Below are positions 1 through 10,987 of a stretch of DNA of 48,025 nt, piece after piece. Source of the DNA: UBA5336 sp964412785 (GTDB taxonomy: Bacteria > Pseudomonadota > Alphaproteobacteria > Caulobacterales > Hyphomonadaceae); NCBI GenBank assembly GCA_964412785.1, contig CAYPQD010000019.1, positions 1-48,025 on the forward strand, in the 5' to 3' direction. A program made the position numbers and the translations under genes. Numbering within the stretch: the stretch's first letter is position 1; each line of letters opens with the position of its first letter. The notes beneath the pieces were generated by a model. It was given only the letters and a program-made list of their open reading frames with translations, did no database searches and had not been told where the DNA came from.

Positions 1-99
1 GATCGGAACCGATCCAAGCAGCGCAGGGCAAGCGCGACTGCGCGTCGGCGCCCCATGCGCCGTAGCCGCGGATGAGTCTTCATCCGCGCAAAGTGGTAT
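1..99 (+). repeat. Dispersed palindromic repeat, copy A (cut by window edge)
   Basis: This is the right-hand part of a 113-115 bp repeat also found at 14871-14985 and, inverted, at 43454-43566. It carries the same inner palindromes: GATCGG/CCGATC at the left, a GGCG...CGCC hairpin near 47-60, and GCGGATGA/TCATCCGC at 67-88. It ends in TGGTAT at 94-99. The left terminus lies outside the window. The core GGGCAAGCGCGACTGCGCGT is identical in all three copies. No coding role is evident. Confidence 0.85.
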
Positions 100-225
100 G
101 AGACGTTCCTGATCTTCGTGCTGGTCTATGCGCAGGCGTTCAACGCGCCGGCGATCCTCGCAATCGCCCTCGCCGGCGCCAGCGGGGCCTTCGCAGAGTG
201 GATCGTCACAGAGACAGGCGGCTGA
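100..225 (+). pseudogene. C-terminal remnant of a small membrane protein
   Basis: Directly after the repeat, one frame reads WYETFLIFVLVYAQAFNAPA and continues through a hydrophobic, alanine-rich stretch to a TGA at 223-225. It has the look of one or two membrane segments. There is no credible start: the frame is closed by TGA at 73-75 inside the repeat, and the first initiation-capable codons (CTG, then GTG at 115) fall within the hydrophobic stretch. The simplest reading is a gene whose 5' end was separated by the repeat. The alternative is chance open frame. The family is not recognised. Confidence 0.35.
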
Positions 226-294
226 ACTGGCGCGCGCCCCTTGCCTCCGTCGGTGATCGGGATAGGCAAAGTCTCCACGCCCTGCTGCCACATG

Positions 295-1143
295 ATGGAG
301 CCCGCCTTGCCGACCCCGCGTCTCACTGCCCGTTTCGAGGCCGCCCGCGCCGAACGCCGCGCGGTGCTCGTTGCCTATATCATGGGCGGCGACCCGGACC
401 TCGAAACCAGCCTGCAGGCGCTCACCGCACTGCGGGACAATGGCGCCGACATCATCGAGCTCGGCGCGCCCTTCACCGATCCGATGGCCGACGGCCCGGC
501 CATCCAGAAGGCCGGCCTGCGAAGTCTGGAAGCCGGCACGACCCTGCGCGATGTCCTCGCACTGGCCGCCCGCTTCCGCGAAACCGACCCAGACACGCCG
601 CTCATTCTCATGGGCTATGCCAACCCCGTTCATGCCATGGGCTATCAGGCGTTTGCCGATGCTGCCGCAGGCGCCGGGATTGACGGTGTCATCACGGTCG
701 ACCTGCCGCCGGAGGAGGACACCCCCCTGCGCACCGCCCTGCAAGCCCACGACCTGTCCGTCATCCGGCTGGCGACGCCGACCACCGACGCGGTGCGTGT
801 CGCCAAGATCGTCGAGGGCGCCTCGGGCTTCATCTATTATGTCGCGGTCGCGGGCGTGACCGGGGCCGGGGCGGCAGGCGCCGACGAGGTGGCCGGTGGC
901 ATTGCCCGGGTGCGCGCGGCAAGCGGCCTGCCGGTCTGCGTCGGGTTTGGCGTGCGCACGCCTGACCAGGCTGCCGATCTTGCGCGGGTCGCTGACGGGG
1001 TGGTGGTCGGCTCGGCCTTCGTGGAGCATGCCGAACAGGCCGCAGCCTCCGGCACACCCGCTGAGGGGCCATCGGGCATGGGCCGCCTTGCGCAGTCGCT
1101 TTCGGTTGCAATCAGAGCAGTCCGGCGCGACGTTACAGTCTGA
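295..1143 (+). CDS. trpA: Tryptophan synthase alpha subunit
   Basis: Cleaves indole-3-glycerol phosphate to indole and glyceraldehyde 3-phosphate; the indole is channelled to TrpB. About 282 residues, the normal length. The catalytic Glu and Asp are visible in IELGAPFTDPMADGPAIQ around residue 55, and the phosphate-binding end shows VCVGFGVRTPDQA followed by VVVGSAFV. Two adjacent ATGs (292, 295) fit the family N-terminus; no clear Shine-Dalgarno separates them, and an in-frame TTG at 241 would add an unsupported extension. trpB is not visible, since the window opens just upstream. accD follows 25 bp later, the usual alphaproteobacterial order. Confidence 0.95.
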   Translation: MEPALPTPRLTARFEAARAERRAVLVAYIMGGDPDLETSLQALTALRDNGADIIELGAPFTDPMADGPAIQKAGLRSLEAGTTLRDVLALAARFRETDPDTPLILMGYANPVHAMGYQAFADAAAGAGIDGVITVDLPPEEDTPLRTALQAHDLSVIRLATPTTDAVRVAKIVEGASGFIYYVAVAGVTGAGAAGADEVAGGIARVRAASGLPVCVGFGVRTPDQAADLARVADGVVVGSAFVEHAEQAAASGTPAEGPSGMGRLAQSLSVAIRAVRRDVTV

Positions 1144-1168
1144 TCAGGTATTCCAAGGACGCCAATCG

Positions 1169-2143
1169 ATGAACTGGCTCACCAATTTCCGCCCGCCTGG
1201 CCTGAAGACCTGGCTCCAGAAGAAGGACACGCCAGACAATCTCTGGGTCAAGTGCCCGATCAGCGGGGAGCTGGTCTATCGCAGCGACCTGATCGAAAGC
1301 TGGTTTGTCACGCCCGCCGGCGCCCACCTGCGGATCTCGCCGCGCTGGCGCTTCCGGCTGCTGTTCGACGAAGAGCGCTGGGAACCCGTCGCCCTGCCCG
1401 AAGTGCCCGTCGACCCCCTGCGCTTCCGCGACGACAAGCCCTATCCGACGCGCCTGAAGGCGGCCCGCACCAGGATTTCCAACCGCGAGCGGGAAGAAAG
1501 CGAAGCCGGGGGCGCCCCAATCCTGCAGGATGACTGCATGGCCGCCGCGTTCGGCCGGATCGAGGGCCAACCGGCCGTCGTGCTGGTACAGGATTTCGCC
1601 TTCATGGGCGGCTCCCTCGGCATGGCCGCCGGCGATGCCTTCATTACCGCAGCCCAGCTCGCCGCCGACCGCAAGGCCGCTTTCATCGTCTGCACCGCCT
1701 CAGGCGGCGCCCGCATGCAGGAGGGCACGCTCAGCCTGATGCAGATGCCGCGCACCACCCTGGCCATTCAGGACGTGCGCGAGGCGGGCCTGCCTTATGT
1801 GGTCATCCTCACCGACCCGACCTCGGGCGGCGTGTCGGCCTCCTATGCCATGCTGGGCGACATCCACATCGCCGAGCCGGGCGCGATGATCGCGTTTTCC
1901 GGCCCGCGCGTGATCGAGCAGACCATCCGCGAGAAACTGCCCGATGGCTTCCAGCGCTCCGAATTCCTGCGCGAGAAGGGCCAGGTGGATATTGTCTGCG
2001 ACCGCCGCGAACTGAAGGCGGCGCTGGCGCGCGTCCTTGGCCATCTCATGCCGGCAGGCCCAGTGCCTGTTGAAGAGACGCCGCTCGCCCAGCCGGCAAC
2101 CGACATTTCCCCAGCCCCCGACACCGAAGGCGACGCCGATTGA
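1169..2143 (+). CDS. accD: Acetyl-CoA carboxylase, carboxyltransferase beta subunit
   Basis: Beta subunit of the carboxyltransferase that makes malonyl-CoA, the first committed step of fatty acid synthesis; partner of AccA. 324 residues. The crotonase-like core is clear: FAFMGGSLGMAAGDAF, CTASGGARMQEG and LTDPTSGGVSASYAMLGD. The start ATG has AAGGA about 10 bp upstream. The N-terminal zinc finger typical of E. coli AccD (four Cys) is degenerate: only the first Cys, in LWVKCPISGE, remains. Similar loss is known in other alphaproteobacteria. folC starts inside the stop codon, implying coupled translation. Confidence 0.95.
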   Translation: MNWLTNFRPPGLKTWLQKKDTPDNLWVKCPISGELVYRSDLIESWFVTPAGAHLRISPRWRFRLLFDEERWEPVALPEVPVDPLRFRDDKPYPTRLKAARTRISNREREESEAGGAPILQDDCMAAAFGRIEGQPAVVLVQDFAFMGGSLGMAAGDAFITAAQLAADRKAAFIVCTASGGARMQEGTLSLMQMPRTTLAIQDVREAGLPYVVILTDPTSGGVSASYAMLGDIHIAEPGAMIAFSGPRVIEQTIREKLPDGFQRSEFLREKGQVDIVCDRRELKAALARVLGHLMPAGPVPVEETPLAQPATDISPAPDTEGDAD

Positions 2144-3390
2144 GCCGCGAATCCCCGCGCGTCACCGCAGCCCTGAAGGCCTTCGAGGGTCGCTATCCGG
2201 CGCAGATCGAACTCTCGCTCGGCCGGATCGCGCGCCTCCTGGACAGACTCGGCCGGCCGCACGACCGCCTGCCGCCTGTGCTGCACGTCGCCGGAACAAA
2301 CGGCAAGGGCTCCACCTGTGCCTTCCTGCGGTCCATGCTGGAGGCTGCCGGCCTCAGCGTGCACGTCTTCACCTCGCCCCACCTGGTGCGCTTCAACGAG
2401 CGGATAAGGCTTGCCGGTGTGATCGTTGCCGACGACCTGCTGGTCGATGCGCTGGCGCGCACGCGCGCGGCCCTCGGCGAAGACGAGATCACCCATTTCG
2501 AGGCGACGACGGCAGCCGCCCTGCTCCTGTTCAGCGAGTGGCCGGCCGACTACCTCATACTCGAAGTCGGTCTTGGCGGGCGCTTTGACGCCACCAATGT
2601 GATTGGCCCGCCCGCGCTTTCGGTGATCACCCCCGTCGATTATGACCACAAGCAATTCCTCGGCGACGACCTTGCCAGCATTGCCGGGGAGAAGGCCGGC
2701 ATCATCAAGCCCGGCGTGCCCGCAGTCAGCGCCGTGCAGGCGCCCGTCGCCGCGGCCGTGATCGAGGCAGAGGCCCGCCGGCAGGGGGCGCCGCTCACCG
2801 TGTTGGGCAAGGACGACCTCGCCCGCATGGACGGCCCGCTCGGCCTGCGCGGGGCACACCAGGTCGCCAATGCGGCCCTGGCGGCGCTGGCGCTGCGCAC
2901 CGTTCAGGACAGCAGGGTCACCGAGGCGGCGATCGCGACCGGCGGGCGCACGGCGCACTGGCCGGCGCGCCTGCAGGACCTCGGTCCTGGCGGCCTCAGC
3001 GCCCTTGCCGTCGGCGCGGCGCTCTGGCTCGATGGCGGGCACAATCCCCATGCCGGCCGCGCGCTGGCCGCCTATCTGGCGGGCTTGCCCGGCACGACGG
3101 CACTCGTCACGGCCATGCTGGCCAGCAAGGATGCCCGCGGCTTCTTCGAGGCCTTCGTCGCGCTTAGCCCGCATGTCTTCACCGTCGAGAACGCGCCCGG
3201 CCATGCCTCGGCGAGCCCGCAGGCGCTGGCCGATGCAGCGCGCGCGGCGGGACTTGCCGCCACCGCCTGCGGCCCGCTGGAGACCGGCCTTGCTGCGGCC
3301 GCCGAAACCGGACCTGCGCGGATCCTCATATGCGGCTCGCTCTACCTTGCAGGAGAGGTCCTCCTGAAACATGGCGCGAGCCCGGACTGA
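2140..3390 (+). CDS. folC: Bifunctional folylpolyglutamate/dihydrofolate synthase
   Basis: Adds glutamate to dihydropteroate and folates. 416 residues. The ATP-binding loop VAGTNGKGSTCAFLRSML lies near residue 50, the Mur-ligase-like signature ILEVGLGGRFDATN near residue 145, and the second-domain motif LDGGHNPHAG near residue 295. Translation starts at TTG, which overlaps the accD stop by 4 bp (TTGA), so the two are very likely coupled. The order trpA-accD-folC is common in alphaproteobacteria. Confidence 0.93.
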   Translation: MSRESPRVTAALKAFEGRYPAQIELSLGRIARLLDRLGRPHDRLPPVLHVAGTNGKGSTCAFLRSMLEAAGLSVHVFTSPHLVRFNERIRLAGVIVADDLLVDALARTRAALGEDEITHFEATTAAALLLFSEWPADYLILEVGLGGRFDATNVIGPPALSVITPVDYDHKQFLGDDLASIAGEKAGIIKPGVPAVSAVQAPVAAAVIEAEARRQGAPLTVLGKDDLARMDGPLGLRGAHQVANAALAALALRTVQDSRVTEAAIATGGRTAHWPARLQDLGPGGLSALAVGAALWLDGGHNPHAGRALAAYLAGLPGTTALVTAMLASKDARGFFEAFVALSPHVFTVENAPGHASASPQALADAARAAGLAATACGPLETGLAAAAETGPARILICGSLYLAGEVLLKHGASPD

Positions 3391-3412
3391 GGCACAAGAA
3401 TCGGGTGGCGTG

Positions 3413-4336
3413 ATGTCCACCGACAAGCCAGCCTTGCAGGCGATGATGACGCACCCACCGCCTCCCTTCCCCCTCAATGAGCGCGCCGTCGCCTACCCTC
3501 GGATGGCCGACGCACTGGCAGCCCTGGGCGAGACCTGGCGCGACTGGCCGGACCTGGCCGCCTGCGCCGGCCGGCTCGGCCTCTCACCCTCCCATTTCCA
3601 GCGCGAATTCAGCCGCTGGGCCGGGGTCAGCCCGCGCCAGTTCCAGGCTGCGCTCGCCCATGGCGCGGCCGGTGACCTCCTGCGCGAGGGTGCAAGCGTG
3701 CTCAACGCCAGCCTCGAGGTCGGCTTGTCGGGGCCCTCGCGGCTGCATGACCTTTTCATCGCCCATGAGGGCCTGTCCCCCGGCGAGGCGAAGACCGGTG
3801 GCGCCGGTGTCCGCATGACGCTCGGCCGCGCACCGACGCCCTTCGGCCTTGGCGCCTGGCTGATCGGTCCGCGCGGCCTGGTGGCGCTTGGCTTCATCGA
3901 TGCCGACCCGCCCGCGCGCACCGGCTTCGAGCATCAGGGCCGGCGCGAGGCCGATGCCTTCGCGGACCTCGCCGGGCGTTATCGGGACGCCGAGATCGTC
4001 CTTGACGATGCACCGGCCGAGGCGATGGCGCGGGCGGCCTTCGAGGATGGCGCGCCCCTGCCGGTCTGTCTCTACGGCACGCCCTTCCGGCGCCAGATCT
4101 GGCGGGCCCTCCTGGACATCCCGCCGGGGCAGACCGAGCGCTATGGCGCGCTCGCTGCCCGCGCCGGCAATCCCAGGGCAGCCCGCGCGGTCGGCGCCGC
4201 CATCGGCGCCAACCCGGTCAGCTGGTTCATTCCCTGCCACCGGGCCTTGGCGGCGGACGGGCGGTTGCATAACTATCACTGGGGCGTGGCGCGCAAGCGT
4301 GCCATGCTGGCCTATGAACGCGCCCATGCCGCATGA
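3413..4336 (+). CDS. Ada-like protein: AraC-type HTH plus O6-methylguanine-DNA methyltransferase
   Basis: Roughly residues 10-110 form an AraC-type helix-turn-helix region (LGLSPSHFQREFSRWAGVSP). The C-terminal third is a methylguanine-DNA methyltransferase with the PCHR active-site Cys in WFIPCHRALAADG and the helix GTPFRRQIWRALLDIPPGQT. About 307 residues. The N-terminal zinc phosphotriester-sensing domain of E. coli Ada is absent. It therefore probably repairs alkylated guanine, and any regulatory role would need another trigger. The start at 3413 avoids overlap with folC; an upstream in-frame ATG at 3371 would overlap it by 20 bp. Confidence 0.85.
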   Translation: MSTDKPALQAMMTHPPPPFPLNERAVAYPRMADALAALGETWRDWPDLAACAGRLGLSPSHFQREFSRWAGVSPRQFQAALAHGAAGDLLREGASVLNASLEVGLSGPSRLHDLFIAHEGLSPGEAKTGGAGVRMTLGRAPTPFGLGAWLIGPRGLVALGFIDADPPARTGFEHQGRREADAFADLAGRYRDAEIVLDDAPAEAMARAAFEDGAPLPVCLYGTPFRRQIWRALLDIPPGQTERYGALAARAGNPRAARAVGAAIGANPVSWFIPCHRALAADGRLHNYHWGVARKRAMLAYERAHAA

Positions 4337-4379
4337 CGCGGCGCCCGGGCCGCACAACCGGAAAGCCCTGACCTGCGCG

Positions 4380-4847
4380 ATGTCGCCCGCCCTCCTCCTC
4401 GGTCTCTTTCTCGTCACCTTCGGGCTGTGGGGCGCCTTCCTCGTCTGGCGCTGGGCGGCGACGCGCCATCTCGCCGGCTTGGTCTACGCTGCCAAGCGCG
4501 ACGGCGGCGAACTGGCCGCCCATGTCAGCCAGGACGTCTTCCGCCGCGCCTTCATGGCAAGCGAGGGCCCGCGCGCGGCGACGCATGTGTTTGTCGCGGC
4601 AGTGATCTGCACTCTCGCCATCCCGCCGCTGATGTCCGTGTTCACCGCGCTGTGGCACGAGGTCTGGCTGCTGACCAATGCCCCGGAGGAGCTGCGCAAG
4701 GGCACCATGGTCCACACCTTCTGCCTCTTCCTGCTGGCGATGGGCACCATGGTCGCGGTCCTCTGGCAGGCCATGAAGCGCTATCATGTCAGCGCGTCGC
4801 CGCCGCTTGCGACCGTAATCCGCCGCCTCAATGGAGCCACAGCATGA
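4380..4847 (+). CDS. Small inner-membrane protein of unknown function
   Basis: 155 residues with three hydrophobic segments, around residues 3-25 (LLLGLFLVTFGLWGAF), 65-90 (HVFVAAVICTLAIPP) and 113-135 (HTFCLFLLAMGTMVAVL). I do not recognise a family. The end overlaps the next gene by 4 bp (ATGA), so the two are probably co-expressed. In-frame ATGs upstream, near 4314, would add a hydrophilic N-terminus overlapping the previous gene; 4380 gives the cleaner membrane-protein start. Confidence 0.7.
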   Translation: MSPALLLGLFLVTFGLWGAFLVWRWAATRHLAGLVYAAKRDGGELAAHVSQDVFRRAFMASEGPRAATHVFVAAVICTLAIPPLMSVFTALWHEVWLLTNAPEELRKGTMVHTFCLFLLAMGTMVAVLWQAMKRYHVSASPPLATVIRRLNGATA

Positions 4848-5314
4848 TCATCGAATACTTGCACACCATGGTGCGCGTGAGCGACCTTGACGCCTCGCTT
4901 CACTTCTATTGCGACGGGCTGGGCCTGAAGGAACTTCGCCGCGTCGACAATGAGGCAGGCCGGTTCACCCTCGTCTTTCTTGCCAGCGACGCCGACATTG
5001 CCCGCCATGGCGGCGCCGGCGGCGCGAAGCCGCTGCCGTCCGGCCTGCCGATGATCGAACTGACCTACAACTGGGACCCGGAAGACTATGGCGGCGGCCG
5101 GAATTTCGGCCACCTCGCCTATCGGGTCGCTGACATCTACGCCGTCGTGGAACGGCTCGCCGGGATCGGCGTTCCGATCAACCGGCCGCCGCGCGACGGG
5201 CGAATGGCGTTTGTGCGATCGCCCGATGGAATTTCGATCGAGCTGTTGCAGGCCGGCGACCCGCTGCCGGCGAAGGAGCCCTGGGCAAGCGCTGAAACGA
5301 TCGGCACCTGGTAG
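4844..5314 (+). CDS. VOC-superfamily protein, glyoxalase I-like
   Basis: 156 residues, one glyoxalase/bleomycin-resistance fold. Visible are the N-terminal metal His region HTMVRVSDLDASLHFY, the central GLPMIELTYNW, the metal His in NFGHLAYRV, and the C-terminal Glu in SPDGISIELLQ. These match lactoylglutathione lyase (GloA), which converts the methylglyoxal-glutathione hemithioacetal to S-lactoylglutathione. A related dioxygenase-fold enzyme cannot be excluded. The start ATG overlaps the preceding stop. Confidence 0.85.
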   Translation: MIIEYLHTMVRVSDLDASLHFYCDGLGLKELRRVDNEAGRFTLVFLASDADIARHGGAGGAKPLPSGLPMIELTYNWDPEDYGGGRNFGHLAYRVADIYAVVERLAGIGVPINRPPRDGRMAFVRSPDGISIELLQAGDPLPAKEPWASAETIGTW

Positions 5315-5334
5315 CGGCGAGGCGGTCGAGATCA

Positions 5335-6081
5335 TCATGACAGGCTGAGACCGCCATCGACGACCAGGGTCTGCCCGCAAACATAGGCCGCCAGAGGCGA
5401 GGCGAGGAACAATGCGGCACCGGCCATGTCTGCCGGCGTGCCTATCCGCCCCTGGGGGATCGCCCGCAGCGAGGCATCCAGGCGTTTCGGATGCTGCGTC
5501 GTCACCTTGGTGAGCTTTGTGTCGACAAGGCCCGGCGCGATGGCGTTGACGCGGATGCCCTCGCCTGCCCAGGCCGCGGCGAGCGATTTGACGAGGCCGA
5601 CGGTGCCATGTTTGGAGGCGGCGTAGGCCGGGTTGCCCATGGTGGCGTTGAAACCGGCGACCGATGATATCACGATCACCGACCCGCCGGCCGCGCGCAG
5701 CATGGGGTGGCAGGCCATCGCGCAGTCCATGACCGAATTGAGATTGACGTCCATGACGCGGTCCCAGCCGGCTCGCTCGAACTCGCCGCGCGTGTAGACC
5801 ACCGTGCCCTGCGAACAGACGAGGATGTCGAGCCTCTCGAAGGGTGGCGTCCAGGCCGCCAGCGCGTCACGGTCGCAGAGGTCGATCTGCTGGTAGGAGA
5901 GACCGTCAAGGTCCGAACCCTCGGCCCGGTCATAGGCGGCCGCCGACGGCCGCGTGCCCCAGACATGCACCGCTGCGCCGGCCCGTCGGAAGGCCTGGGC
6001 AATGCCATTGCCGATGCCGGATGAGCCGCCGACCACGAGGACATGCCGGCCGGTGAAGTCGAGGGCGCTGGCCAGGTCCAT
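5335..6081 (-). CDS. Short-chain dehydrogenase/reductase
   Basis: 248 residues, classical SDR. The cofactor loop is GGSSGIG near residue 16, the catalytic Ser lies in VIVISSVAG, the Tyr/Lys pair in PAYAASKHG, and the C-terminus is VVDGGLSLS. The start has GGGAGG at good spacing. It lies 11 bp downstream of another SDR gene in the same direction, so both are likely one transcript acting on related substrates. The substrate cannot be read from sequence. Upstream in-frame codons extending to 6153 overlap the neighbour and look non-native. Confidence 0.88.
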   Translation of the reverse strand: MDLASALDFTGRHVLVVGGSSGIGNGIAQAFRRAGAAVHVWGTRPSAAAYDRAEGSDLDGLSYQQIDLCDRDALAAWTPPFERLDILVCSQGTVVYTRGEFERAGWDRVMDVNLNSVMDCAMACHPMLRAAGGSVIVISSVAGFNATMGNPAYAASKHGTVGLVKSLAAAWAGEGIRVNAIAPGLVDTKLTKVTTQHPKRLDASLRAIPQGRIGTPADMAGAALFLASPLAAYVCGQTLVVDGGLSLS

Positions 6082-6092
6082 GCTGGCCTCCC

Positions 6093-6875
6093 TCAGGCGT
6101 TCTTGATGGTGAGGCCACCATCCACCGGAATGACGGCGCCGGTCAGAAAGCACATCGCCGGCAGGACGCAGTTCAGCGTCATGTGTGCGACCTCCTCCGG
6201 GATGCCATAGCGCCGCAGCGGCACCCGTCTCCTCGCATAGATCGTCTTGTGCTCCTCCGGAATGGCGTCCGTGATGCCGGTGCGGATCGGCCCGGGGCAG
6301 ACGCAGTTCACCGTGATGCCCTCGCGGCCGAGATCGACGGCCAGCCCGCGGGTCAGGCCGATCACGCCATGCTTGGCCGCGACATAGGGCGAGTTGCCCG
6401 GCGTTGCGCCGAGTCCCTCGGTGGAGGCGACATTGACGATCCGCGGTGCATCGGACTGGCGCAGGTGGGGAAGCGCGGCGCGGATCATTCTCTGGTGCGC
6501 GCTCAGCATCACCTCAAGCGTCGGCCCCCAGGCCTCCTCATAGGACGGTTCGGCAATATCGGCCGGAATGGCGAAGCCGGCATTGTTGACAACAATGTCG
6601 AGCCGGCCGAACCGCGCGGCTGCCTCGGCAACCACGCGCTCGATCGCCGCGGCGTCGGACACGTCAAGTGCCCAGGCGTGCGCCGTGTCGAACCCGGCCG
6701 CACCGATCTCTGCCACCACGGCGTCGCAGTCGGCCTGCCTGAGATCGGTGACGGCCACATGGGCGCCCTCGCGCGCAAACAGATGAGCCGTCGCCCGGCC
6801 CATGCCGCTGGCCGCGCCGGTGATAATTGCAGCCCGGCCGGCAATCGACCGGCTGAGTTCCTGGTATGGCACCAT
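6093..6875 (-). CDS. Short-chain dehydrogenase/reductase
   Basis: 260 residues. Motifs: cofactor loop ITGAASGMGRAT near residue 20, NNAG in IVVNNAGFAIP, catalytic Ser in IVNVASTEG, and YVAAKHG for the Tyr and Lys. The C-terminus IPVDGGLTIKNA is typical of 3-oxoacyl-ACP-reductase-like SDRs. The ATG at 6875 follows GGGAGGAGG by about 9 bp; the in-frame TTG further up lies before that ribosome site and was rejected. First gene of a two-gene unit with the SDR at 5335-6081. Substrate unknown. Confidence 0.88.
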   Translation of the reverse strand: MVPYQELSRSIAGRAAIITGAASGMGRATAHLFAREGAHVAVTDLRQADCDAVVAEIGAAGFDTAHAWALDVSDAAAIERVVAEAAARFGRLDIVVNNAGFAIPADIAEPSYEEAWGPTLEVMLSAHQRMIRAALPHLRQSDAPRIVNVASTEGLGATPGNSPYVAAKHGVIGLTRGLAVDLGREGITVNCVCPGPIRTGITDAIPEEHKTIYARRRVPLRRYGIPEEVAHMTLNCVLPAMCFLTGAVIPVDGGLTIKNA

Positions 6876-6993
6876 CGCGCGGGCCTCCTCCCTCAATGCC
6901 GGCCTCCCTGCGGCCGGTCTGTCGCGGCAAGCCTAGCAGCACAGTCCGCACCGTCCAGTGAGACGCCCTGCGCGCGCGTCCCCGATAGCCTGC

Positions 6994-7347
6994 TCAGGCT
7001 GCCAGTGCCACCGCCACCCCGGCAAGCGTCGCCGGCGGCGCTGTCACAAGCGGGCTGAAGCCGGCCTCAAGATCGGCGATCACCGCCCTGCGCTGCACCG
7101 GGTCGGCCTCATGCATCACCAGCACCAAATCCGCACCATAGCGGGCCGCATCGGCCTGCGCCCAGATCGGCTGGACATCATGGGGGCGCCCGATCATGTC
7201 GGCGATACGGATGATCCGCCAGCCCGCCGCTCCGGCCGCTGCGAACACCGCCACCCCGGCCTGCGCCGCCCAGCCGCTGTCGGCCGCCACCCGGACAAAG
7301 TCGTGGACCGTGCCCGACGCACCCCGAAACCCCATAGCCTGCATCAT
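6994..7347 (-). CDS. Hypothetical protein, 117 residues
   Basis: A small, Ala-rich soluble protein containing TVHDFVRVAADSGW, AAGWRIIRIADMI and DLVLVMHEADPVQRRAV. The alternating hydrophobic strands suggest an alpha/beta fold. I do not recognise the family. GGAG lies 7 bp upstream of the start, and a plausible sigma-70 promoter sits at 7373-7400. It is transcribed away from the gene at 7501. GC bias at third positions supports it as coding. Confidence 0.65.
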   Translation of the reverse strand: MMQAMGFRGASGTVHDFVRVAADSGWAAQAGVAVFAAAGAAGWRIIRIADMIGRPHDVQPIWAQADAARYGADLVLVMHEADPVQRRAVIADLEAGFSPLVTAPPATLAGVAVALAA

Positions 7348-7372
7348 GTTCGTGCTCCGTTCTGTTGCGCCC

Positions 7373-7400
7373 GTTATATTCGATCTTTGTTCTCAAGCAA
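7373..7400 (-). promoter_or_regulatory. Putative sigma-70 promoter for the gene ending at 6994
   Basis: On the minus strand TTGCTT (7395-7400) and TATAAC (7373-7378) are separated by 16 bp, placing a start site about 18 bp upstream of the ATG at 7347. The surrounding stretch is the local AT-rich patch between two divergent genes. Assigned by eye. Confidence 0.45.
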
Positions 7401-7500
7401 GGATTTTTTCGTTAATGGGGAGTAAACCGGTTCACTTCACGTTCCGCCGGACACCTGCTTTCTTGGCAGCGCCGAGGCTCGCAGCCTAAGCTCCTTGGCG

Positions 7501-8217
7501 ATGACGACCGGACGGACCTTCGACCGCCTAGCCACCGCGATTGCCGCTTGTGCGACACTTGCGGCTGGCGGAGCGCTGTTTCCTGTCCTGCCGTCGGCAG
7601 GGACAGGAACGCTGCAGGCGACTGCCCCCCTTGCAGCGGCTGCTTCTGGGCTGCTGGCACTGTTTCTGGGCCTGCAGCGGCTGCTGGCGGCCTTGCTGAG
7701 CCGCTCTGGCGTGATGCGGGCGCTTGTCCTCGGCCGGGACCGGCTGGACGGCACTTGGGTACAGGTTGCGCAGAGGCCCGCACCACCCGAGCTCTGGCTG
7801 ATCGAGATCGCCCCAGGGCCGGACGGCCTGCGCATTACGGCAACGCTCTTCGATGACGCGCTGGAAGCGGCCGGCCTTGTCGAAATCCTGCCCGGCCCGG
7901 CGCACTGGCCGCTGCTGCCCTTCCGCTTCGAGATCCGGCCCGGCGGCGTCATCGGCAGCGGCGAGTGGCTGGTCGAGCGGCGCGGCGGGCGGCCGGTGCG
8001 CTGGAGCGGGGTGGTCGGCGCCAGCGATGGCCGATGCGCCGTCGTCACCGGCTTGCGGCTGGCGGACCGGCGCGAACGCCGCGCGCTCGGCGATGCAGAC
8101 CGGCGCCTCGCCATGCTGGAGCGCCTGCGCGCGCTGCTGCGCCCCGACCTCCACCCGGCCGGCGTCACGCCCCTTGGGCCGGCTGCGCGCCAGGACCAAG
8201 GCGGGACCGCGCGCTAG
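7501..8217 (+). CDS. Membrane-anchored hypothetical protein
   Basis: About 238 residues. Two hydrophobic stretches near residues 8-30 and 38-68 form an N-terminal hairpin, followed by a soluble domain with a beta-rich look (DGTWVQVAQRPAPPELWLIE, GSGEWLVERRGGRPVRW). The C-terminus is basic. An in-frame TTG six bases upstream is an alternative start. No family recognised. The likely topology puts the C-terminal domain in the cytoplasm (inference). A stem-loop at 8236-8256 follows. Confidence 0.65.
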   Translation: MTTGRTFDRLATAIAACATLAAGGALFPVLPSAGTGTLQATAPLAAAASGLLALFLGLQRLLAALLSRSGVMRALVLGRDRLDGTWVQVAQRPAPPELWLIEIAPGPDGLRITATLFDDALEAAGLVEILPGPAHWPLLPFRFEIRPGGVIGSGEWLVERRGGRPVRWSGVVGASDGRCAVVTGLRLADRRERRALGDADRRLAMLERLRALLRPDLHPAGVTPLGPAARQDQGGTAR

Positions 8218-8235
8218 CTTGCAAGCCGCCTGACG

Positions 8236-8256
8236 GGCTCCCATTTCCAGGGAGCC
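8236..8256. terminator. Stem-loop between the membrane protein gene and clpB
   Basis: GGCTCCC (8236-8242) pairs with GGGAGCC (8250-8256) around a 7-base loop, 19 bp after the stop codon. There is no T-run, so it is at best a weak intrinsic terminator. Confidence 0.35.
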
Positions 8257-8365
8257 GGGACGCTGCCGCTGAGCGGGGCGGGCCCCGGCACACCCGAAAG
8301 GCTCGTCCGGCGCCGTGCCGGCCAGCCTGTCACGCCATCTGCCTTCGAAAGGGGATTGAAGCACC

Positions 8366-10987
<2,622 letters not shown>

